The notes: generated by a model not told the origin, from the sequence alone. Positions 42,926-52,561 are shown, numbered from the stretch's first letter. The stretch: DNA of 64,000 nucleotides from Paenibacillus sp. Soil787 (GCF_001429545.1 NZ_LMSP01000044.1:71050-135049), one strand, 5' to 3'. Program-made: numbers and translations.

Positions 42926-45412
42926 ATGAACTCGTTACCGATTGAAGCCATACTTCCTCAATTGAAAGAAGCTTTACGAATGAATCCATGCGCAATATTG
43001 GTCGCTCAACCTGGAGCGGGCAAAACAACGCAAGTACCGCTTGCTATACTGCAAGAGTCTTGGCTGCAAAATCAAAAGATACTCATGCTTGAGCCTAGAA
43101 GACTGGCAGCTCGTGCGGCTGCTCGCTATATGTCGAAGCTTCGTGGTGAAGAAGTAGGGCAGACCATTGGTTATCGGGTCAAAAATGACTCGAAGGTTGG
43201 ACCAAACACACGAATTGAAGTGATAACGGAAGGTATTCTTACGCGCATGCTTCAAACAGATCCGGCCCTGGAAGGGGTGGGGGCTGTTATTTTTGATGAA
43301 TTTCATGAGCGCAGCTTACATGCAGATTTGGGGTTGGCGCTGAGCAGGCAATCGCAAACCTTGCTTCGTGAAGATCTGCGAATTCTTATTATGTCGGCTA
43401 CGATTGAGGCCAACACGGTTTCCGCCATGCTTGATCATGCACCGATTATTCAAAGTGAAGGACGAACTTATCCGGTTGCAACTCATTATCTGGATGCGAA
43501 AATTACAAGCAAATTAGAACAGGCTGTAGTAATAAGCATCCAACGCGCCTTGCAAATGAATGAAGGCAGCTTGCTCGTTTTTCTCCCGGGAGCAGCTGAA
43601 ATTCATCGTGTGGCTAGCAGCCTTGCTGCGACAAAATTGGGAAAAGAGATAGAGATCGCACCTCTATATGGTAATCTATCCCAAGAGGCTCAGGACCAGG
43701 CGCTGGCGGTATGCTCGCCAGGGCACCGGAAGATTGTGCTGGCCACTTCGATTGCCGAGACAAGCTTGACCGTCGAAGGCGTCACGGTCGTTATCGACAG
43801 CGGGCTTATGCGCGTACCCCGCTTCTCGCCACGCACCGGCATGACCCGTCTGACGACGGTGCCTGTGTCAGTCGCCTCTGCGGATCAGCGCAGAGGCCGT
43901 GCCGGTCGGCTCGGTCCAGGCGTGTGTTACCGCCTATGGACCGAGACCGAGCAGCGGCAGCTCCCGCTAAGCAGCACGCCAGAGATCCGCGAAGCGGATC
44001 TGGCGCCGCTTGCGCTGGAGCTGGCCGCCTGGGGCGTGCCAGACCCAGCTTCGCTGGTCTGGCTGGACCCGCCGCCTGCTGCTGCGTATCAGCAGGCGCG
44101 GGAACTGCTCGTGCAGCTGGGCGCGCTGCACGGGGACGGGGGCTTGAGCGCGCACGGCAAACGCCTAGCGTCGCTGGGGCTGCACCCGCGGCTTGCGCAC
44201 ATGGTGCTGCAAGCCATACCGCTTGAGCTCGGCGCCTTGGCTTGCGAGCTCGCTGTAATGCTGAGCGAGCGCGATTTCATGCGCGTCGCCGAAGGTAGAG
44301 ATGCGGATATTCGCACCCGCATCGAAGTGCTCTGGCGCGCTGCGCAGGGCGAGCAGCGCGCAGACGTTGACTTTGGCTTATGCCGCCGCATCGCGGCGGA
44401 AGCCAAAGTGCTCATGCAGCAGCTCGGCATCCGGCCGAGCGGGAATAAAGCGAATGCGAGCGGATTGCTGCTCGCATTCGCTTATCCCGACCGCGTCGCA
44501 CAGCGGCGAAGGGCGGGGCGGTTCCTGCTCAGCAGCGGGCGCGGCGCTGTGCTGCCCGAGCTGCAGCCGCTCTCGAACGAGCGTTACCTCGTCGCCGCTG
44601 AGCTGGATGATAACGGAGCCGAGAGCCGTATTTATTTGGCCGCCCCGATTCAGGAGGACGAGCTGTTTGAAGCCTTTGAAGGCCGCTTGCTGGGAGAGCA
44701 AGAAGTGCTGTGGGAACAGGCAACGGGTTCCGTTAAAGCAAGACAGCGCCTTCGGTTAGGTGCCATTATCCTCAAAGAAAACCCATTGCAGGATCCAAAC
44801 CCAGAGTTGGTGCTGCAAGCTTTGATATCCGGTATTCAAGCAGAATCTTTGGAACTGCTGCCTTGGACTCGAAGTGCGAGGCAACTGCAACAGCGAGTTA
44901 TGTTTTTGCATCGATTTGATGTAGAATGGCCAAATATGGGGGATGCCAATTTGCTCGCTTCCTTAGAGGACTGGTTAGGGCCTCATCTTTACGGTTTAAA
45001 AAGCAAAGGGGCATTAGCACGTCTTAACTTGACAAGCATATTAGAAGAAATGCTAACATGGGAGCAGCGTCGATGGTTAGAAGAATGGGCGCCAACGCAC
45101 ATTCAGGTACCCAGTGGTTCCCGTATCCCCGTTGATTATAGCGTCAATGAGTCGCCGACTTTATCGGTTCGTTTGCAAGAAATGTTTGGTTTAGCCGATA
45201 CCCCAAGGATTGCAAAGGGGAGGGTGCCGGTTACCTTACACTTATTATCGCCTGCTCAGCGTCCTGTTCAGGTGACGAAGGACTTGGCGAGCTTCTGGCG
45301 GGATGCTTATTTCGAAGTCAAAAAAGATCTCAAGGGCCGATACCCCAAGCATTACTGGCCGGATGATCCGATGGCGGCGATGCCAACAAATCGAGCTAAA
45401 CCGCGTTCCTAA
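42926..45412 (+). CDS. hrpB: ATP-dependent helicase HrpB (DEAH-type)
   Basis: Helicase of 828 aa. Motif I AQPGAGKTTQVP (about residues 25-36), motif II DEFHERS near 125, motif III MSATIE, motif VI DQRRGRAGRLGPG; the C-terminal region WPDDPMAAMPTNRAKP is typical of HrpB. The ATG at 42926 follows GGAGTG; the longer reading frame from 42836 would overlap the upstream remnant. The middle, residues about 260-550, is coded by DNA of much higher GC (41 of 60 bases in 44341-44400) than the ends (25 of 60 in 43021-43080) and is full of inverted repeats, listed separately. Its role in bacteria is poorly defined. Confidence 0.92.
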   Translation: MNSLPIEAILPQLKEALRMNPCAILVAQPGAGKTTQVPLAILQESWLQNQKILMLEPRRLAARAAARYMSKLRGEEVGQTIGYRVKNDSKVGPNTRIEVITEGILTRMLQTDPALEGVGAVIFDEFHERSLHADLGLALSRQSQTLLREDLRILIMSATIEANTVSAMLDHAPIIQSEGRTYPVATHYLDAKITSKLEQAVVISIQRALQMNEGSLLVFLPGAAEIHRVASSLAATKLGKEIEIAPLYGNLSQEAQDQALAVCSPGHRKIVLATSIAETSLTVEGVTVVIDSGLMRVPRFSPRTGMTRLTTVPVSVASADQRRGRAGRLGPGVCYRLWTETEQRQLPLSSTPEIREADLAPLALELAAWGVPDPASLVWLDPPPAAAYQQARELLVQLGALHGDGGLSAHGKRLASLGLHPRLAHMVLQAIPLELGALACELAVMLSERDFMRVAEGRDADIRTRIEVLWRAAQGEQRADVDFGLCRRIAAEAKVLMQQLGIRPSGNKANASGLLLAFAYPDRVAQRRRAGRFLLSSGRGAVLPELQPLSNERYLVAAELDDNGAESRIYLAAPIQEDELFEAFEGRLLGEQEVLWEQATGSVKARQRLRLGAIILKENPLQDPNPELVLQALISGIQAESLELLPWTRSARQLQQRVMFLHRFDVEWPNMGDANLLASLEDWLGPHLYGLKSKGALARLNLTSILEEMLTWEQRRWLEEWAPTHIQVPSGSRIPVDYSVNESPTLSVRLQEMFGLADTPRIAKGRVPVTLHLLSPAQRPVQVTKDLASFWRDAYFEVKKDLKGRYPKHYWPDDPMAAMPTNRAKPRS
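43703..44583. repeat. Cluster of inverted repeats inside hrpB
   Basis: Read by eye, with loops of 3-10 nt: 43703-43721 (6 bp), 43768-43789 (6), 43874-43897 (9), 43910-43945 (8+5), 43983-44001 (8), 44038-44063 (11, one bulge), 44073-44098 (9), 44110-44132 (8), 44248-44270 (7), 44300-44323 (7), 44335-44361 (9), 44370-44409 (17 with a 3-nt bulge), 44422-44440 (7), 44441-44488 (14 perfect, 19 in all), 44568-44583 (5). All lie in coding sequence without breaking the frame. The low-GC flanks of hrpB do not show this. Confidence 0.8.
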
Positions 45413-45445
45413 CCTAATTTGCACGAGAAGGGAACTGAGCAAGCC

Positions 45446-46165
45446 ATGACAATCCGCTCCGAACCGGAGGAATTCGTCATTTATGTATCGGCTGGTTTCG
45501 CAACAGCGCCTAATTTCTTAGATGCTTTCGCTGCCGAACTAGCTGCTCGTTTTGAACAAGCTGGTTCACGTGTCCAAGTCGTTATTCATTATCCGTATGG
45601 CGATTGGACGCGGCGAAAGCAAGTCCAGCTCCGAGAAATTACCAGTGATCTATGGAACAATGCACATCGGAAAAGGTCTCATTACGGCGGAAAAAGCTTG
45701 TTGAAGTTGATCACCGACAACCTGGTCTCAAGACAGCAGTTGCTGCTGATCGGTCATAGTGCAGGAGCTTTGGCTTCAATTCTGGCAGCCGATGCCCTTA
45801 TGAAAGAGGGGGTTTCCATCCTCGGTGTGGTCCAAATTGGATCGCCGAAATGTGCGATTCCGCCATCGTTAAAGAGCCGTGTTCTTTATCTTGATGCTGC
45901 TAATCAGTTGGATAAATCCAATGATCCAGTGCCTAGACTGGGCACATGGGGTGGCTGGATGAGAACACGCTTGGGACTGCGCCGCTGGAATCGCATGAAA
46001 CATGCTCCTGCTCATCGACAAACTTTACCGTTAATAGGTGGACATGCTGATTATTTCAGAGATCACAATCCCTATATATGGAATGCAACAACGAACCTGC
46101 AAACCACAATGAACACGATTTGGACTTGGTTACAACGAATAGAAAAGGATGATGAACATGATTGA
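45446..46165 (+). CDS. Alpha/beta-hydrolase fold protein
   Basis: A 239-aa protein with the nucleophile elbow LLIGHSAGALAS (Ser near residue 110) and a late His in IGGHADYFRDHNPY. This fits a serine esterase/lipase-like hydrolase; the substrate is unknown. The ATG at 45446 is preferred to the TTG at 45419, though its ribosome site is weak. Its end overlaps the next gene by 8 bp. Confidence 0.75.
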   Translation: MTIRSEPEEFVIYVSAGFATAPNFLDAFAAELAARFEQAGSRVQVVIHYPYGDWTRRKQVQLREITSDLWNNAHRKRSHYGGKSLLKLITDNLVSRQQLLLIGHSAGALASILAADALMKEGVSILGVVQIGSPKCAIPPSLKSRVLYLDAANQLDKSNDPVPRLGTWGGWMRTRLGLRRWNRMKHAPAHRQTLPLIGGHADYFRDHNPYIWNATTNLQTTMNTIWTWLQRIEKDDEHD

Positions 46166-46421
46166 AATTCTAAAAGCGAGCATGGAACACAGCAAAGAAG
46201 AAGGTTATCTCGGGCAAGTGCAATTCAAGGTGGAAGGCCATGAACATCCGTATGAAATCACCCTGCAAAGCAAACGAGGTAAAGATGACTGGAGCTACGC
46301 GCTTAACTTTTTACAGGAATCTGGAAAAGAAGAGGATATTGAAGCCGTTGAAGATTTGCTGGAAGATGACGAATGGTTTGATCTGCTCGTGGACGCAGCT
46401 CAAAAAACCATAGTGAAGTAA
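46158..46421 (+). CDS. Small acidic protein, 87 aa
   Basis: The ATG at 46158 follows AAAGGATGA and overlaps the hydrolase end, suggesting coupling. The protein has two strand-like segments (YLGQVQFKVEGHEHPYEI) and an acidic helix (EEDIEAVEDLLEDDEWFDL). No known family assigned; it resembles small conserved proteins of Bacillales of unknown role. Confidence 0.7.
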   Translation: MIEILKASMEHSKEEGYLGQVQFKVEGHEHPYEITLQSKRGKDDWSYALNFLQESGKEEDIEAVEDLLEDDEWFDLLVDAAQKTIVK

Positions 46422-46465
46422 GACATTTTGCTTACATAACGATCGTTCGATAGGAGAAAACGCCA

Positions 46466-47116
46466 ATGGATCATGGGGTAAAGGCAACGCTCAAGTTGAG
46501 CTATGATCAACATGCCCGATCGCGGGATGGAAATACAGTGCAATCGTGGAAAGTAGAGGAAATGGATCGTTTTATGGCTAGGCTGCAGGCAGCTGACAAG
46601 GGTAAAGGGCAACGGATTTTAGATCTTGGAAGCGGTCCAGGCCATCAGGCTATGTATTTGAAAAATCATGGATGCCAAGTCACTTGCGTTGATTTATCCG
46701 ATGAGATGGTGAACATTTGCCGGGAAAAAGGCCTTGAAGCCTTAGCCATGGATGTCTACACCTTAGATTTGGAGTCGGAGTCGTTTGACGCTATTTGGAC
46801 GATGAATGCTCTGCTACATGTACCAAAGGATAGTTTCCTCCAAGTTCTGGCTAATATGGAGCGAGTGCTGAAGCCAGATGGTTTCTTGTACTTGGGCCTT
46901 TATGGCGGGTACGAAAGCGAAGGGATTTGGGAGAATGACACGTATAGTCCTCAGAGGTTTTTCGCCTTCTATGAAGATGAGCACGTTCAGAGAAAAGTAA
47001 GTGAAGTATTCGACATCGAACACTTTTCTGTTTTACCGATGGAGGGCATGCAGGCCGATTACCAATCGATCTTTGTCAGGAAAAAGCATCAGAAGCCTCC
47101 CTCAGGAGCGAAGTAG
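46466..47116 (+). CDS. Class I SAM-dependent methyltransferase
   Basis: A 216-aa methyltransferase with motif I RILDLGSGPGHQAMYL, motif II VTCVDLSDEM and motif IV FDAIWTMNALLHVP followed by LKPDGFLYLGLYGG. The ATG follows AGGAG. Small-molecule type (UbiE/COQ5-like region), substrate not known. A perfect terminator follows. Confidence 0.85.
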   Translation: MDHGVKATLKLSYDQHARSRDGNTVQSWKVEEMDRFMARLQAADKGKGQRILDLGSGPGHQAMYLKNHGCQVTCVDLSDEMVNICREKGLEALAMDVYTLDLESESFDAIWTMNALLHVPKDSFLQVLANMERVLKPDGFLYLGLYGGYESEGIWENDTYSPQRFFAFYEDEHVQRKVSEVFDIEHFSVLPMEGMQADYQSIFVRKKHQKPPSGAK

Positions 47117-47148
47117 CACTAACGCCGAAATGATTTCATGAAAAAGTT

Positions 47149-47195
47149 AAGCCTAATTAGCTCTGAACTAGCTGAACTAATTAGGCTTATTTTCG
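47149..47195 (+). terminator. Rho-independent terminator
   Basis: AAGCCTAATTAG and CTAATTAGGCTT form a perfect 12-bp stem, followed by TATTTTCG. Confidence 0.9.
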
Positions 47196-47245
47196 TTTTT
47201 TTCATCGGAATGCTTTGATTATCACATGCTAGGGCTCTTCTTCAT

Positions 47246-48283
47246 TTAGAATAGTCTCCTGGCCGTGACAAAACGCTTTTTCCATTTTTCATCGAAGTCT
47301 GCGATGTGAACGCCGAGCTCTTTCGAATAAGTATGAAGGATTTTCCCGTCTCCCGCATAGATGCCTACGTGCCCGATATCGAGCCCGCGAGCGCTGAAGA
47401 ACAGCAGATCGCCTTTGCGTATTTGGTCGATTCCGATTTCTTTCCCTTTCTGGGCTTGGTCGTAGGAGACTCGCGGGAGATCGATGGACAGGACTTGGTT
47501 GAAAACATATCGGACAAAAGAAGAGCAATCGAACGTATTGGTCTGACCGGAAGCGGCACCGAACTCGTAAGGGGTTCCCAGGAATTTGGACCCGAAAGCG
47601 ATCAAATCGTCGGCTCTCTTTTCGGCCAATGCCGGGCTTGCGTAATCGGTATACATCGGTGCAGCTGAGATGAAACCAATTGTATCGTCTTTGGTCTGCA
47701 CCTCCAACCAATTTGCGTCGATTTCTCGGATCACGTGGATTCTCTCGTTTTTCGGAAGTAAACGGAGGACACGGGTATCCGTATCTTTTGCTGGAGAATC
47801 ACGCAGGTTGACGCCATATTCGATCGTGGTCTCATAGTCATGAGCGGATGAAATGGTAATTGAACGGGAATATTCATGCCATTTCACAAGATTGCCTAGC
47901 GTTTCGCTAATAAATCGTACTGGAACCATGGTAAACCCGTCGATAATTTTGCCAGACACAGGCATCTCCAGCCGTTCTTGGTTTTTATAAGCGACTGTAT
48001 CCCCGATTCTGTATGTAAGTACGACGCCTTCTTTAATGGCAGTAACCGTTCGTGTGTTCTCATCCCAAGAAATTTTTGCACCCTCAGCTTCAAAAATGGG
48101 ACGCATCGGAACAAGGCTATAGCCGTTCTCGATCACAGGAGGAGTCTGAAAGGACAGCGGATGCCCGTCCAGAAGTACAGAAGGCGGCAGATTCACCTCG
48201 GCATGTACCGACGTTCCACGGAGAAGTATCATGGTCAGCAGTGTAAACGTAGCTCCGTAAAGGAAGCCGTTTCTAATCTTCAT
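47246..48283 (-). CDS. Secreted NlpC/P60 cell-wall hydrolase with copper-amine-oxidase-N domain
   Basis: A 345-aa exported enzyme. A signal peptide ends near residue 28 (SVHAEV). Residues 35-145 are the copper amine oxidase N-terminal-like domain (LVPMRPIFEAEGAKISW; VPVRFISETLGNLVKW), a wall-associated module in Paenibacillus. An SH3b-like segment (NLRDSPAKDTDTRVLRLL) follows, then NlpC/P60 with the catalytic NTFDCSSFVRYVF, GHVGIYAGDG (His) and ILHTYS. It cuts peptide bonds in peptidoglycan stems. The ATG at 48283 has AAGGGTG seven bases upstream. Confidence 0.9.
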   Translation of the reverse strand: MKIRNGFLYGATFTLLTMILLRGTSVHAEVNLPPSVLLDGHPLSFQTPPVIENGYSLVPMRPIFEAEGAKISWDENTRTVTAIKEGVVLTYRIGDTVAYKNQERLEMPVSGKIIDGFTMVPVRFISETLGNLVKWHEYSRSITISSAHDYETTIEYGVNLRDSPAKDTDTRVLRLLPKNERIHVIREIDANWLEVQTKDDTIGFISAAPMYTDYASPALAEKRADDLIAFGSKFLGTPYEFGAASGQTNTFDCSSFVRYVFNQVLSIDLPRVSYDQAQKGKEIGIDQIRKGDLLFFSARGLDIGHVGIYAGDGKILHTYSKELGVHIADFDEKWKKRFVTARRLF

Positions 48284-48478
48284 ATTCATACACCCTTACT
48301 AAATTTACTTTGATAATATATAGACGCAGCTGCAGGGGAGTTTGTTACTTTCCAATTTATGGGCATCCTATTAACGAGAAAAATTGAAACGACCGAAATT
48401 TTATTAATTTGATAAGCCTATGTGCTAAAATGTGGATAGCAATTTATTAAATCACAACCAAAGCAAAGGAGCGGAATG

Positions 48479-49606
48479 ATGAATCAACACGCATCGGGAT
48501 CTCAACAAATCACAGCATTTGCTGAGAAAAAAGTGACCTGGCTGGAACTTTTCTATGATCTGCTTTTTGCAGTGGCAGTTTCAAAGGCTAGTCATGTTTT
48601 ATTACATGTCGAAAATGGTTCTATTCCAGTTGAATACTTAGCCAAATTCGTTCTCATATTTATTCCGATCTGGTGGGCTTGGGTGGGGCAATCCCTCTTT
48701 GTAAACCGGTTTGGACGAGATATCTTATCTCACCGAATATTTCTGATTCTACAATTATTCTTTGTACTCATCATGACGGCCAGTCTATCGGTTAATTTTG
48801 ACCAATACTATGTTCCATTCTTAATAGGCTATATTGGTTTAAGAGCGATGACAGCCATCCAATATCTTTCGGTACATAAAAAAGAAGAATCACATAGAAA
48901 GATCGCTGCCCGTTATTTAGGTAGTCGCTTTTGGATTGGATTAGTGATATCTGCTTGTTCACTTTTCTTCGACTCATGGATTCGTTATGCCGTTTTGTAT
49001 GCGGGAATTACGGTAGACATTTTGCTCCCATTAATCGGTCGGCATTACTTGGTGAAAAGCCCAATAAATACGCATCATCTATTAGAGCGCTTTTCGTTGT
49101 TTACACTTATTCTTCTTGGAGAATCCGTAATCAGTATACTTACAGTCTTACAGTCTAGCGACTGGACGTGGCCATCTATTTTATTTGCTTCAATCACTTT
49201 TTTATTAATTATTGCTATGTGGTGGCAATATTTTGACAACGTTGAAAAGAAAGTGAATAAGTCATTAGAAACTGCTGGGCAAACCATCATCTATGGCCAT
49301 TTATTCATTTATTCATCCATGTGTATGATTGCAGCTTCGATCCAATTGTTATTTTTGAAGCAATTAAATTATTCATTTATGTTAAACTTTATTTTTGGAT
49401 CAGTACTGCTTTACTTTTTCTCAACTACGTTGGTTTTCCATAAATATCGACACGCACATCTGAGATTAGGTATCTATCATTTGGTGTTATTAGTAGGGTT
49501 ACTTGGGATTTTTTTCACGGTGGATTTGTTTTTGCTTTTACCAAATTACATGATTATTGGAGAAGTGATGCTGTTCTTTGGTGTATATGCGAAATTAACG
49601 ACTTGA
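48479..49606 (+). CDS. Low-temperature-requirement A (LtrA)-like membrane protein
   Basis: A 375-aa membrane protein with about 10-12 helices. The start KKVTWLELFYDLLFAVAVSK is the LtrA signature, followed by PIWWAWVGQSLFVNRFG and, later, ERFSLFTLILLGESV. Function remains poorly known (first linked to growth at low temperature in Listeria). Two ATGs (48476, 48479) follow AAAGGAG; the second has better spacing. Confidence 0.88.
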   Translation: MNQHASGSQQITAFAEKKVTWLELFYDLLFAVAVSKASHVLLHVENGSIPVEYLAKFVLIFIPIWWAWVGQSLFVNRFGRDILSHRIFLILQLFFVLIMTASLSVNFDQYYVPFLIGYIGLRAMTAIQYLSVHKKEESHRKIAARYLGSRFWIGLVISACSLFFDSWIRYAVLYAGITVDILLPLIGRHYLVKSPINTHHLLERFSLFTLILLGESVISILTVLQSSDWTWPSILFASITFLLIIAMWWQYFDNVEKKVNKSLETAGQTIIYGHLFIYSSMCMIAASIQLLFLKQLNYSFMLNFIFGSVLLYFFSTTLVFHKYRHAHLRLGIYHLVLLVGLLGIFFTVDLFLLLPNYMIIGEVMLFFGVYAKLTT

Positions 49607-49714
49607 TCTTTTGGGTGAATGAACCAAGGCAAACATCGTGCCATGTCATATTGCCTTCCTCATATAATGTGGGTAGTTTTAATACCTAGAAGGATATGAG
49701 AAAGGGTGATGATA

Positions 49715-50623
49715 TTGGTCAGAAGACGAACGTTATCAAGCCTAGATAATGACATACAAGCTTTGAAGAGAGATGTTAAGAAGCTTGAACAGCCTATAAC
49801 ATCAGATCGATTAGCAAGGATGGCGATAACGAGGAGGGAACTTGCTCCAAGATCTGTTAGTGGTCCCAAGATAGCTAGGAGGGCCATCACATTAGACAAA
49901 CTTGCTCCCAGCGTCGTTAACCATATCACATCAGACGTAGTACAATTAATCAGTGCTGGTGCATTAAGCGCAGCAACAGTTGCTAGTCAAGCAAGTGATG
50001 CCGTCGGACCCCAGGGACCGATGGGACTCCAAGGGCCTATTGGACCGACTGGTCCACAAGGACCGCAAGGCTTACAGGGTTTACAAGGTCCACAAGGTCC
50101 TACGGGAATGGCTGGAGTAACAGGACCAACAGGACCAACAGGTGCACAAGGACTCCAAGGATTACAAGGCATCGAGGGACCGATTGGGATGTCGGGACCT
50201 TCTGGAATAGTCGATATTCGATTCGCAGGAAGCAACTTACCAGTCCCATTTATCATTATCCAAGGATCGGGAGACGCTACGGCAGAGTTAATTTTACCGC
50301 CAATTACATTGTTAGCTAATCAGGTGGTCAAATTAGATGCATTTGCGAATATTAATTTTATCATCGTTCAAAATTATTCGGTGGATAGCACCATTTCCAG
50401 AAATCAAGGGGCCATCGTTACAACGGATCATGCTGTAATGATCCAAAATCAGGATCAGCCCTTTTTTCCGCAAGCAGCTGTAACGACTTTTCTAACTTGG
50501 GTGGATAATCCAGGTCCAGGAACCTATAATTACTCGTTTACTATTACAGGTTCAGCTAACGGTATAACGGATGCTTCTATAAATAGCAGGGGATTAACCG
50601 CCATGGTTATTACCGTAACATAG
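49715..50623 (+). CDS. Collagen-like (Gly-X-Y) spore-surface-type protein
   Basis: About 302 aa. The head carries two repeats of a short pattern ([30 protein letters not shown]). Residues about 97-163 are some 22 Gly-X-Y triplets ([19 protein letters not shown], later [10 protein letters not shown]). The C-terminal 135 residues form a beta-rich globular end like BclA/C1q-like trimerising domains. The start is uncertain: TTG at 49715 fits AAAGGGTG best; a GTG at 49706 and ATG at 49709 are too near. No signal peptide, as in proteins of the spore outer layer. Confidence 0.82.
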   Translation: MVRRRTLSSLDNDIQALKRDVKKLEQPITSDRLARMAITRRELAPRSVSGPKIARRAITLDKLAPSVVNHITSDVVQLISAGALSAATVASQASDAVGPQGPMGLQGPIGPTGPQGPQGLQGLQGPQGPTGMAGVTGPTGPTGAQGLQGLQGIEGPIGMSGPSGIVDIRFAGSNLPVPFIIIQGSGDATAELILPPITLLANQVVKLDAFANINFIIVQNYSVDSTISRNQGAIVTTDHAVMIQNQDQPFFPQAAVTTFLTWVDNPGPGTYNYSFTITGSANGITDASINSRGLTAMVITVT

Positions 50624-50657
50624 TAAGAGATTAATAAGATTATTGGGACAAATGGAA

Positions 50658-50694
50658 ATAAGGCTGGACACAAGTCGTGTTCAGTCTTATTTTT
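50658..50694 (+). terminator. Rho-independent terminator
   Basis: AAGGCTG-ACAC and GTGT-CAGTCTT pair with one mismatch each, followed by ATTTTT. Confidence 0.65.
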
Positions 50695-50742
50695 AATATA
50701 TGGAAAATAAGAAAAGCCAAATGATCAAAGGGGGACCATTTT

Positions 50743-51072
50743 ATGAAAATAACGGATGTTCCATTTTGCACAATTGACTGGAGCGAAATGAGCGCTACTC
50801 AACATCCTGGAATTGAAGGTAATGCTTATTGGCGTACATTTGAAATGGGAAACATAAGGGTGCGAATGGTAGAATATACGCCTGGTTATATAGCTGACCA
50901 TTGGTGTAATAGAGGTCACGTATTGTTAGTACTGGAAGGTGAATTATATACCGAACTTTCAGATGGAAAAGAATTTAAACTCACGCCAGGAGTCAGTTAT
51001 CAAGTGGCTGATGATACAAATCCACATAGATCTTATACGAAAACTGGAGCCAAATTATTTATTGTAGACTAA
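50743..51072 (+). CDS. Small cupin protein
   Basis: A 109-aa single-domain cupin. YIADHWCNRGHVLLVLEGEL is the first cupin motif and PHRSYTKTGAKLFIVD closes the barrel; this agrees with the small 'DHCW motif' cupins. The ATG follows AAAGGGGG. A metal site of His residues is likely, substrate unknown. Confidence 0.8.
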   Translation: MKITDVPFCTIDWSEMSATQHPGIEGNAYWRTFEMGNIRVRMVEYTPGYIADHWCNRGHVLLVLEGELYTELSDGKEFKLTPGVSYQVADDTNPHRSYTKTGAKLFIVD

Positions 51073-51250
51073 GAACTGATTTGCTGTCTCTATTACGCTA
51101 ATCAGCTAATAAATGAATCAAGCCCTTGTTTTCCATGATAAGTTCGAGATGAACGGATAAGTCGACAAGTCCTCTTTTTATCCGCTTTAGTAAGGCGCCT
51201 CCATATGATTCAACATATAAAATATATAAAACAAAATGAAAGGAGAATGA

Positions 51251-51749
51251 ATGAAAACCTATATTTATTTTATTCGGCATGGGATAGCCCCATTTTCGAT
51301 TGAACATGAACGAGCTGGAGGAACTAGTCTTTCTGAAAAAGGGAAATTAGATGCTAAGAAAGTGGCAGAGTTGTTAAGTAACGAAGACATTGATGTTATT
51401 GTTTCTAGTTCATATTTTCGAGCATTAGAAACGGTTAGTCCGCTCGCAGAGCTTTTGAAGAAAGAAATTATTCCATACGTTGAGCTTATCGAGAGGCCAA
51501 TCGTTAGCTTGAATTACGCGGTATCCGACGAGGAATTATTAATTGGAATTGAACAGTCTTTTACTGTCTGATTTTAAAGGCAAGAAAATCGCTATTGGCA
51601 CGCACGGGAATATCATGACGATCATATTGAATTATTTTGATTCTAGTTACGGATTCGAATTTTGGAAACAGACCTCTAAACCTGACATTTATAAACTAGA
51701 ATTTGAAGAAAAGGAATTAAAGCTTGTTGAGAGGTTGTGGGATCAATGA
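51251..51749 (+). pseudogene. Histidine phosphatase family gene, broken by deletion/frameshift
   Basis: The head (51251-51571) has the phosphohistidine motif FIRHGIAPF, then SLSEKGKLDAKKVAELL and VIVSSSYFRALET. At about 51560 the frame ends in a stop; the tail resumes in the +1 frame within 51543-51749, with LLSDFKGKKIAIGTHGNIM carrying the second catalytic His. The family's middle region with the conserved Glu (about 30 residues) is missing, so a deletion with frame change, not a single-base error, is likely. Both parts keep normal codon use. Confidence 0.78.
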
Positions 51750-51764
51750 GACCAGCAAGATTCG

Positions 51765-52436
51765 TCATCGGTCGGCGAACTGATACCACACGCGTACTTT
51801 GGCATAAATCGTTAATTGTCCCGGTTGAATGGGAGTGACTGTACTTTTGGCTAACATGGCGGTTGCATAGGGGATAGGTTCGGCGGTCCCGGTAATTTCT
51901 TGGATTTGGCTGGGGACTGTGAAAAGAGTAACTCCCAATGTATTGGCAATGGTCATAGCTTTGTGTCGGGCGTTTCGAATGGCATTCGATAATGCCTGAT
52001 TCTCGTAAATTTCTGGCTGTGAAGTCGTAAACTTAATGTCTGTGATGTTATTGGCGCCACTGGCAACGGCAGTGTCAACGAGAATTCCTGTCAGTTCTAC
52101 TTTATCGTTGGTAATTTGCAAAAGATGGGTTACTTTATAGCCTCGAAAAACTTGCTTCCCTTCTTGATAATCGTACTGAATTTCAATTCCAAAATCGTAC
52201 GTTTGTATTTTTTCCCGGGGGATGTTTAGTTTTAATAAGGACTGAATGATCGTGGTTACAATTTTGGCGTTTTCGGTTTGGACAGCAGGCAAAACAGGAC
52301 CTTCGGTTATGGCGCCCAGCACCGCTATCGCTCTGTCGGGAGTTGCAGCCGCTGATCCCATACCTAGGACTTCTATGGTAGGTGGGCATTTATATGGAGG
52401 AAAAGTGGTCGGCTTATTAACGGGATAATTGCACAT
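51765..52436 (-). CDS. SIMPL-domain (DUF541) protein
   Basis: A 223-aa protein with the DUF541 pattern: TIEVLGMGSAAATPDRAIA at the start, then IPREKIQTYDFGIEIQYDY, GYKVTHLLQI, ALSNAIRNARHKAMTIANT and a C-terminal VRVWYQFA. It has a short Pro/Cys head and no signal peptide, unlike the periplasmic SIMPL proteins. The start follows AAAGGAG. Lying in the spore-surface group, it may be a spore protein, but this is inference. Confidence 0.82.
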   Translation of the reverse strand: MCNYPVNKPTTFPPYKCPPTIEVLGMGSAAATPDRAIAVLGAITEGPVLPAVQTENAKIVTTIIQSLLKLNIPREKIQTYDFGIEIQYDYQEGKQVFRGYKVTHLLQITNDKVELTGILVDTAVASGANNITDIKFTTSQPEIYENQALSNAIRNARHKAMTIANTLGVTLFTVPSQIQEITGTAEPIPYATAMLAKSTVTPIQPGQLTIYAKVRVWYQFADR

Positions 52437-52528
52437 AGAAGGACTCCTTTCCTGTGAAATACATAATCTAATGTATGGAAATGTACGGACAATAATTCTT
52501 GTTTAAATAAGCAATGTCGAAGGTGTGA

Positions 52529-52561
52529 AAAAGGCCATCCTGCAAAGGATGGCCTTTTTCA
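52529..52561 (+). terminator. Rho-independent terminator
   Basis: AAAAGGCCATCC and GGATGGCCTTTTT form a 12-bp stem with a tiny loop. Symmetric ends could serve the minus-strand SIMPL gene only from the other side; it is in its upstream region. Confidence 0.75.

Noticed and set aside
43711-44226. Several long frames in other phases of hrpB (both strands)
   Set aside because: They arise from the high-GC segment, which lacks stop codons by composition; hrpB itself explains the coding signal.
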